Part shown: piece after piece, positions 40,135 to 44,877 of the stretch
How the letters are laid out: each line of letters opens with the position of its first letter
Position numbering within the stretch: position 1 is the stretch's first letter
Assembly: GCA_035604685.1 (NCBI GenBank)
Contig: DATNIB010000018.1
Span: forward strand, 1-44,877
Source of the DNA: DATNIB01 sp035604685
GTDB taxonomy: Bacteria > Actinomycetota > Acidimicrobiia > Acidimicrobiales > RAAP-2
Direction of reading: 5' to 3'
Length of the DNA: 44,877 nt
Translations under genes and position numbers: made by a program
Notes under the pieces: generated by a model
The model's input: only the letters and a program-made list of their open reading frames with translations
What the model was told of the DNA's origin: nothing
Database searches by the model: none

Positions 40135-41583
40135 ATGTCGGCGCCACGGGTGACCGCCGTCGCCGAGGCGTCGCCCGCTGCGTTGGCCGGACTGGTGGTC
40201 GGCGACGAGCTGGTATCGCTCAACGGGCAGGTGCCTCGCGATGTCATCGAGTACCAGCAGCTGACCGACGTCGCCGAGCTCGACGTCGTGGTCCGGCGCG
40301 CCGGACGCGACCTCGGGCGCCTGCTGCGGGTGCGCAAGGTGGAGGGCCAGCCGCTGGGCCTCGAGATCTCGGCCGCGGTCTTCGACCGCGTCCGCACCTG
40401 CGACAACCACTGCGCCTTCTGCTTCATCTACCAGCTGCCCAAGGGCATGCGGAAGAGCCTCTACCTGAAGGACGACGACTACCGGCTCTCCTTCCTCTAT
40501 GGCAACTTCACGACCCTCACCCGCTTCACCGAGCTCGATGCCGAACGGGTGATCGAGGAGCGCCTGGGTCCCCTCTTCGTCTCCATCCACGCGACCGACC
40601 CGGCGGTGCGCGCGGCGATGCTGCGCAACCCGAAGGGGGCCACGTCGCTCCGCTGGCTGCGCGTGCTCCTCGAGGCCGGGATCGAGGTGCACGGCCAGGT
40701 GGTCGTCTGCCCGGGGGTGAACGACGGGGCGGTGCTCGAGGACACCCTGTGCGGGGTGCTCGACGAGTACCCGGCGCTGGCCACGGTCGGCGTGGTACCC
40801 CTCGGGCTCAGTCGGTTCTCCAACGAGCCGGACATGCGTCCCCACACGACGGCCGAGGCGCGCGCGGTCTGTGCCGCGGTGGCCGACTATCAGGCGCTCT
40901 ACCGCTCGACGCTCGGACGGCGCCTCGTCTACCTGGCCGACGAGTACTACCTCATGGCGGGCCTCGAGTTCCCGCCGGCCGCCGCCTACGACGGCTACCC
41001 CCAGCACGAGAACGGCATCGGGATGGTCCGGGCGTTCCGCGACGCGTTCGCCGGCGACCACGACAGCGCCCACGGCGTGCGCCCCGGCTTCTTCGCCTGG
41101 GTCGACGGCGCGCCGGCCGAGGGGTACCGCGCGCCGACGGTCGCGCCGAGGGCCCACGGGGACGGCCGAGGGGCAGCGCGCCCACCCGCCGAGGGCGCCC
41201 GGGATGACCGGCCGATCGCCGTGTTGACCGGCTCCTTCGGCCACCACGTGCTGGCCCCGCTGCTGGCCGCCCACCCGCGCCGCGACCTGCGGACGATCGG
41301 CGTCGACAACGAGTTCTTCGGGGGCACGATCGGCGTGGCCGGACTCCTCACCGGGCCCGATCTGGCCCGGGTGCTGCGCACCGAGCCCGAGGGCCACCGC
41401 TACCTGTTGCCCGACGCCTGCCTCTCCCAGGGCCGCTTCCTCGACGGCACGACACCCGAGGAGCTCCCGCGGGCCGTCGAGATCGTGGCGAGCGACGGCT
41501 GGTCGCTGCGCTGCGCCCTGGACGGACGGCGCGCCCGACCGCGCGAGGCGCAGCCCGGCGGCTCCGCCGGGTGCGGCGCATGA
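40135..41583 (+). CDS. DUF512 protein: PDZ-like plus radical-SAM-like domains
   Basis: 482 aa. A short PDZ-like domain (about 5-65, ASPAALAGLVVGDELVSLNG) precedes a Cys cluster C89-x3-C93-x2-C96 (CDNHCAFCF) typical of radical SAM proteins, then a TIM-barrel-like region and the C-terminal DUF512 segment (LTGSFGHHVLAPLL, VDNEFFGGTIGVAGLLTG, LPDACLSQGRFLDGTTPEE). It is a conserved companion of der in actinobacteria, Firmicutes and cyanobacteria; its chemistry is not established. A low-complexity insert at about 325-355 interrupts the DUF512 part. The der ATG overlaps its stop by 4 bp. Confidence 0.88.
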   Translation: MSAPRVTAVAEASPAALAGLVVGDELVSLNGQVPRDVIEYQQLTDVAELDVVVRRAGRDLGRLLRVRKVEGQPLGLEISAAVFDRVRTCDNHCAFCFIYQLPKGMRKSLYLKDDDYRLSFLYGNFTTLTRFTELDAERVIEERLGPLFVSIHATDPAVRAAMLRNPKGATSLRWLRVLLEAGIEVHGQVVVCPGVNDGAVLEDTLCGVLDEYPALATVGVVPLGLSRFSNEPDMRPHTTAEARAVCAAVADYQALYRSTLGRRLVYLADEYYLMAGLEFPPAAAYDGYPQHENGIGMVRAFRDAFAGDHDSAHGVRPGFFAWVDGAPAEGYRAPTVAPRAHGDGRGAARPPAEGARDDRPIAVLTGSFGHHVLAPLLAAHPRRDLRTIGVDNEFFGGTIGVAGLLTGPDLARVLRTEPEGHRYLLPDACLSQGRFLDGTTPEELPRAVEIVASDGWSLRCALDGRRARPREAQPGGSAGCGA

Positions 41584-42911
41584 ACACCGAGACGCCCGTC
41601 GACCCGGCGCTCCCCCTGGTGGTGGTGGCGGGCCGCCCGAACGTCGGGAAGTCCTCCCTCGTGAACCGCGTCGTCGGTCGACGGGTGACCGTCGTCCAGG
41701 CCGAGCCGGGCGTCACGCGCGACCGCAAGATCCTGGCGGCCGAGTGGACGGGCACGCCGTTCCGACTGGTCGACACGGGCGGGTGGTTGGCGGGCGGCGA
41801 CGTCCTCAGCGCCAAGGTGAGCGCCCAGGCCGAGCGCGCGCTCGCCGACGCCGACCTCATCTTGTTCGTGGTGGACGCCACGGTCGGGATCACCGAGGAA
41901 GACCAGGTGGCGGCGCGCATGGTCCGACGCGGCACCGCACCAGTCCGTCTGGTGGCCAACAAGGCCGACGGCGCCAACCGGGACCCCGCGACCTGGGAGT
42001 TCGTCTCGCTCGGCCTCGGCGACCCGTGGCCGATCAGCGCCCTGCATGGCCGGGGGGTGGGCGACCTGCTCGACGAGGTGGTCGGCGTCCTGGCGGCGCG
42101 CGCACCCGGGGCGTCGAGGACGGCCCCCGACTCGCCCCCGGTGCCCCGGGTGGCCCTCGTCGGCCGGCCCAATGCGGGGAAGTCCACCCTCTTCAACAAG
42201 CTGATCGGCGAGGACCGCTCGATCGTCCACGACCAGCCGGGGACCACCCGCGACTCCATCGACACCGTGGTGGAAACCCCCGACGGGCCCCTGTGCTTCG
42301 TGGACACGGCGGGGATGCGACGGCCCTCCAAGACCGACTTCGGCACGGAGCACTACTCGGTACTGCGGGCGCTCGACGCGCTGGAAGGGGCCGATCTCGC
42401 CATGCTCGTCATCGACGGCACGGTCGGCGCCACCCACCAGGACCAGCGGCTGGCCGAACGGATCGGCCTGTCGGGCTCTCCCGCCGTCGTCATCGTCAAC
42501 AAATGGGACCTGGTCGAGCCCGATCAGCGCGAGGACGTGCTGGCGGGGGTGGGGGACCGGCTGGCCTTTCTCGGCGCCGCGCCCGTCCTGCGCGTCTCTG
42601 CGCGCTCGGGCCGGGGCGTCCACCGCATCCTGCCGGCCCTCTTCGCCTCGGTCGAGGCCTACCACCACCGGATCGCGACCGGCGCCCTCAACCGGGCCCT
42701 CACCGACCTGCAGTCGGCCACGCCGGCGCCCGGGGGGTCCCGCATCCGTTACGGCGTCCAGGGCGCCATCGACCCGCCGACGTTCACGCTGTTCGCCACC
42801 GGTCGCCTGAGCGCCCAGTACCTGCGCTACGTCGAGCGCTCCCTGCGGGAGCGCTTCGCCCTCGGGCCCACCCCGATCAAGCTGCGCGTGCGCCTGGGCG
42901 GCGGGCGCTAG
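41580..42911 (+). CDS. der: Ribosome assembly GTPase Der (EngA)
   Basis: 443 aa. Two tandem G domains and a KH-like C-terminal domain, acting in 50S assembly. First P-loop GRPNVGKS is at 18-25, with switch GVTRDRK, DTGGWL and NKAD. Second P-loop is GRPNAGKS, with GTTRDSIDT, DTAGMRR and NKWD. The KH-like domain (about 350-440) includes IRYGVQGAIDPPTFTLFA and YVERSLRERF. The ATG at 41580 overlaps the DUF512 stop (ATGA); a GTG at 41571 is an alternative. DNGD-type spacing in both domains is intact. Confidence 0.95.
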   Translation: MNTETPVDPALPLVVVAGRPNVGKSSLVNRVVGRRVTVVQAEPGVTRDRKILAAEWTGTPFRLVDTGGWLAGGDVLSAKVSAQAERALADADLILFVVDATVGITEEDQVAARMVRRGTAPVRLVANKADGANRDPATWEFVSLGLGDPWPISALHGRGVGDLLDEVVGVLAARAPGASRTAPDSPPVPRVALVGRPNAGKSTLFNKLIGEDRSIVHDQPGTTRDSIDTVVETPDGPLCFVDTAGMRRPSKTDFGTEHYSVLRALDALEGADLAMLVIDGTVGATHQDQRLAERIGLSGSPAVVIVNKWDLVEPDQREDVLAGVGDRLAFLGAAPVLRVSARSGRGVHRILPALFASVEAYHHRIATGALNRALTDLQSATPAPGGSRIRYGVQGAIDPPTFTLFATGRLSAQYLRYVERSLRERFALGPTPIKLRVRLGGGR

Positions 42912-42919
42912 GAGGGATC

Positions 42920-43120
42920 GTGGCCTGGTGTGACCAGTGCGATCACCTGGTCGAGGACGACCAGCTGGTCGAAGGTGCGTGTCCGACCTGTGGCACGGTG
43001 CTGGTGGACGCGCCGCACCGCCGCGTGCCCTGGACCTTCAAGGTGATGCTGATCGCCTTCGCGATCTACCTCACGTACCGCGCCTACCAGGGGGTCACCT
43101 GGGTGGTGCACCATGTCTAG
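42920..43120 (+). CDS. Small zinc-ribbon membrane protein, 66 aa
   Basis: 66 aa. Two CxxC pairs (WCDQCD near the start, then ACPTCGTVL) form a zinc ribbon, followed by one membrane helix (FKVMLIAFAIYLTYRAYQGV). The GTG start has GGAGG about 5 nt upstream and lies 8 bp after the der stop, so it is probably in the der transcript. Similar small der-linked proteins occur in actinobacteria; no function is known. It was placed by reading frame, Cys spacing and Shine-Dalgarno. Confidence 0.8.
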   Translation: MAWCDQCDHLVEDDQLVEGACPTCGTVLVDAPHRRVPWTFKVMLIAFAIYLTYRAYQGVTWVVHHV

Positions 43121-43243
43121 GCATCGCGACCAATCCGGACGGGCGAGGGGACAGTATGACTCCTTGAGCTTCCGCCGGGACCGCTCGCCGATCGGTGTCC
43201 GGTTGCGCTCCCCCTGCCAGCCGCGTTCAAGAAAGTAGGTCCG

Positions 43244-44479
43244 ATGGCCGCCCACCGCCCTGCGCGGCGCCCCGCCCCGCCACGACGTCGGGGCTGGTGG
43301 CCGCCGGCGCGCCCACCCGGCGCGTCGGCCCTCGCCGGGTGGGCACTGCTGCCGCTGCGCGCCTTCATCGGCGGGACCTTCCTCTATGCCGGGCTGCAGA
43401 AGCTGGCCAACCCCACGTTCTGGAACGCCAGCAACCCGGCCGGCATGCGGGCCCAGCTGGTGGCGTCGGCGCGGATCAGCCCGCTCCACGCGCTGCTCGG
43501 CCATCTCGTCTCCCTGTCCACGCCGATCGGGATCCTCATCGCACTGGCGGAGGTGGCGATCGGCCTCGGCACGCTGCTCGGGTTGTGGACGAGAATCGCC
43601 GCCGCGGGCGGTCTGCTGCTCTCGCTCACGCTCTTTCTCACCGTGAGCTACCACTCCTCCCCCTACTACACCGGGGCCGACATCGTCTTCGTGTTCGCCT
43701 GGCTGCCGCTCATCATCGCCGGAGCCGGAGGCGTGCTGTCGCTCGACGCGGTCATCGCCGCGCATACGCGTGACACCGGACTCGGGGGGCCGCCGCCCGT
43801 CGTACCGGTCCCCTTCGACGTCGTCCAGCGCGTGTGTGGGAATTACCAGGACGGCCGGTGCGCGGCCCGGGCCATGCACGCCTGCCGCCCGGAGGGCTGT
43901 CCGTTCCTGCTCGCCGAGCGCACCCCGGTCGCCCCCGCCCGCGGCGCCATCGACAGGCGACAGGCGATGACCCGCACCGCCGCGGTCGGATTGCTGGGTG
44001 CCGGGGCGGCCGTCGGGCTGAGCCGGGCGATCGGTGGCGCCAAGCTGCCCGCCAGCGCCGCGACGGGCCCGTCCCTCGGGCCTTCGGCGCCGACCACCAC
44101 CGCGTCCAAGTCGACCACACCAACAACCGCAGGGCCGAAGACTCCGACGACGACCCACAGCGTCCCACCCGGGAAGCCGATCGGTGAGGCCAGCCGGGTG
44201 CCCGTCGGGGGAGCGGTCAACTTCACCGACCCGAAGAGCGGCGATCCGGCCATCGTGCTGCGACGCTCGCAGGGCACCTTCGTCGCGTTCGATGCCGTCT
44301 GTCCCCACGCCGGCTGCACCGTCGGTTTCTTCCGCCAGGCGAATCTGATCGTCTGCCCCTGCCACGGATCCGAGTTCAACCCCGACAACGGTGGTCTCGT
44401 CCGTGGCCCGGCGCCGCACGGATTGACGACTATCCCGGTGGCCGTGAGCTCGGGGGGCGTCCTCTACGTCGATGGCTGA
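43244..44479 (+). CDS. DoxX/DoxD-Rieske fusion protein
   Basis: 411 aa. Residues about 30-180 are a four-helix DoxX/DoxD-type membrane domain (PLRAFIGGTFLYAGLQKLANP, EVAIGLGTLLGLWTR, YYTGADIVFVFAWLPLI), as in the small subunit of thiosulfate:quinone oxidoreductase. A cysteine cluster follows (CGNYQDGRCAARAMHAC, then EGC). After that come RRQAM and a hydrophobic stretch (TAAVGLLGAGAAVGL) that looks like an internal twin-arginine signal, then a Thr/Pro/Ser linker. The C-terminal Rieske domain has C353-x-H355 with Cys358 and C371-x2-H374 (CPHAGC, CPCHGSEF), enough for a 2Fe-2S cluster with the stabilising disulfide. The ATG has AAAGTAGG upstream. It is probably a membrane electron carrier; donor and acceptor are unknown. 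The 123-bp gap before it shows no clear promoter. Confidence 0.85.
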   Translation: MAAHRPARRPAPPRRRGWWPPARPPGASALAGWALLPLRAFIGGTFLYAGLQKLANPTFWNASNPAGMRAQLVASARISPLHALLGHLVSLSTPIGILIALAEVAIGLGTLLGLWTRIAAAGGLLLSLTLFLTVSYHSSPYYTGADIVFVFAWLPLIIAGAGGVLSLDAVIAAHTRDTGLGGPPPVVPVPFDVVQRVCGNYQDGRCAARAMHACRPEGCPFLLAERTPVAPARGAIDRRQAMTRTAAVGLLGAGAAVGLSRAIGGAKLPASAATGPSLGPSAPTTTASKSTTPTTAGPKTPTTTHSVPPGKPIGEASRVPVGGAVNFTDPKSGDPAIVLRRSQGTFVAFDAVCPHAGCTVGFFRQANLIVCPCHGSEFNPDNGGLVRGPAPHGLTTIPVAVSSGGVLYVDG

Positions 44480-44511
44480 CTCAGGAAGGGAACCCCTCGA
44501 AGACGGGAGGT

Positions 44512-44517
44512 TATCGT
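44512..44517 (+). promoter_or_regulatory. -10 hexamer (TATCGT) of the tRNA-Pro gene
   Basis: Lies 8 nt before the mature tRNA 5' end, so transcription would begin within a few bases of it. No -35 box is obvious. Confidence 0.4.
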
Positions 44518-44525
44518 GGGCGCCA

Positions 44526-44600
44526 CGGGCTGTGGCGCAGCTTGGTTAGCGCGCTTGACTGGGGGTCAAGAGGTCGCCGGTTCAAATCCGGCCAGCCCGA
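44526..44600 (+). tRNA. tRNA-Pro, anticodon GGG
   Basis: A full cloverleaf can be drawn. The acceptor stem is CGGGCTG/CAGCCCG; the D-arm has GCGC/GCGC around AGCTTGGTTA; the anticodon stem CTTGA/TCAAG carries loop CTGGGGG with anticodon GGG at 44561-44563; the T-arm is GCCGG-TTCAAAT-CCGGC. The first pair C1-G72 and discriminator A73 are the proline identity signs in bacteria. The CCA end is not encoded (ACA AAA follows). The tRNA reads CCC codons, and CCU by wobble. Confidence 0.95.
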
Positions 44601-44718
44601 CAAAAAATGCACAGTTCAGCGGGCTGCCATGGCCGTTGGGACGGTACTCCCGGGAAGACCATCCGGTAAACGGGGCTCCAGGGGTTCTACGAGTCTTTGG
44701 GCTCTAGCCGCGGGCGCA

Positions 44719-44877
44719 TCACTTCTTCGTTAGTTGGCCACCGAGCACCTGATCGGCAGCGAACGCGACGAACCCCGCGGTTATCCATACCGGCCAGTTG
44801 GTACTGAGGAAGGTCCCGGTGGATCGGGCCGCTGCAATGAGGGCGAAGATGAACATCACGAGTGCTGCGAGGACGAA
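44719..44877 (-). CDS. C-terminal end of an unrecognised membrane protein
   Basis: Only the last 52 codons are in the window; the gene begins beyond the right edge. The reading frame is open from the edge to TGA at 44719-44721. The peptide has a hydrophobic helix (VLAALVMFIFALIAAA), a loop with STNWPVW, a second helix (ITAGFVAFAADQVLGG) and the end QLTKK. Small two-helix proteins of this kind are common in phages and integrated elements, but no family is recognised. Codon use and composition are less GC-biased than in the genes to the left. The 118-bp gap between the tRNA and this stop holds no gene I can support. Confidence 0.5.
   Translation of the reverse strand, partial: FVLAALVMFIFALIAAARSTGTFLSTNWPVWITAGFVAFAADQVLGGQLTKK

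Noticed and set aside
41400..42668. 422-aa minus-strand frame opposite der
   Set aside because: Antisense of the two conserved G domains; no motifs and biased composition.
44516..44733. Two 63-aa open frames across the tRNA and its 3' flank
   Set aside because: They read through the tRNA-Pro gene and have no ribosome site or recognisable domain.
1..44877. CRISPR array, insertion sequence or rRNA operon
   Set aside because: No regularly spaced direct repeats, transposase motifs or rRNA sequence were seen on reading; the only recombinase is the housekeeping XerD.

Overview
The window is high-GC DNA (roughly 70% by eye) from an actinobacterium. Gene content and order (tlyA-nadK-recN-ctpS-NUDIX-xerD, then trpS/scpA-scpB-rluB-aroH-tyrA-aroA-cmk-plsC, then ispH/DUF512-der) look most like a deep-branching lineage such as Acidimicrobiia. 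That placement is inferred from content and order, not from a phylogeny. Coding density is very high. Many neighbouring genes overlap by 4-14 bp. Transcription-unit first genes repeatedly carry a TAnnnT -10 hexamer 5-7 nt before the start codon, the signature of leaderless mRNAs.

1-12183, exopolysaccharide and c-di-GMP region. A leftward operon runs from 7242: a GAF-PAS-PAS-GGDEF diguanylate cyclase, a Wzz-like chain-length protein with an extra N-terminal sensor-like domain, a Wzy/O-antigen-ligase-like membrane protein, and a membrane-anchored GH26-like protein that seems to lack both catalytic glutamates. A second GAF protein runs off the left edge. Rightward from 7362 come a small conserved protein, a polyprenyl-phosphate glycosylphosphotransferase and a fused PssD/PssE-type glycosyltransferase. 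Two more glycosyltransferases follow, facing away from each other with overlapping start regions. Together these look like one surface-polysaccharide assembly system with c-di-GMP signalling built in. A dyad lies between the two divergent promoters.

12198-20680, regulation and sugar uptake. A very large ATPase/TPR regulator has its SARP-type DNA-binding and BTAD region at the C-terminus. Beside it is a leftward ABC importer (ATPase, two permeases, binding protein) of the glycerol-3-phosphate/sugar (Ugp/CUT1) type, probably transcribed with a small upstream PH-like protein.

20792-43120, housekeeping core. A HAD phosphatase, a phasin/histone-like protein, TlyA, NAD kinase, RecN, CTP synthase (with a candidate 19-codon leader peptide overlapping its start), a NUDIX hydrolase, XerD, a DksA/TraR protein and a site-2 protease are followed by TrpS, ScpA/ScpB, an RluB-type pseudouridine synthase and an aromatic amino acid block (aroH, tyrA, aroA). 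Cmk, an acyltransferase, a polyprenol-sugar glycosyltransferase, an HD-domain putative diiron protein, IspH, a PDZ/radical-SAM DUF512 protein, Der and a small zinc-ribbon membrane protein complete the block.

43244-44877, right edge. A DoxX/DoxD-Rieske fusion precedes a tRNA-Pro(GGG). Right after the tRNA the DNA is visibly less GC-rich and holds the end of an unrecognised membrane protein, so a mobile element integrated at the tRNA 3' end may begin here.
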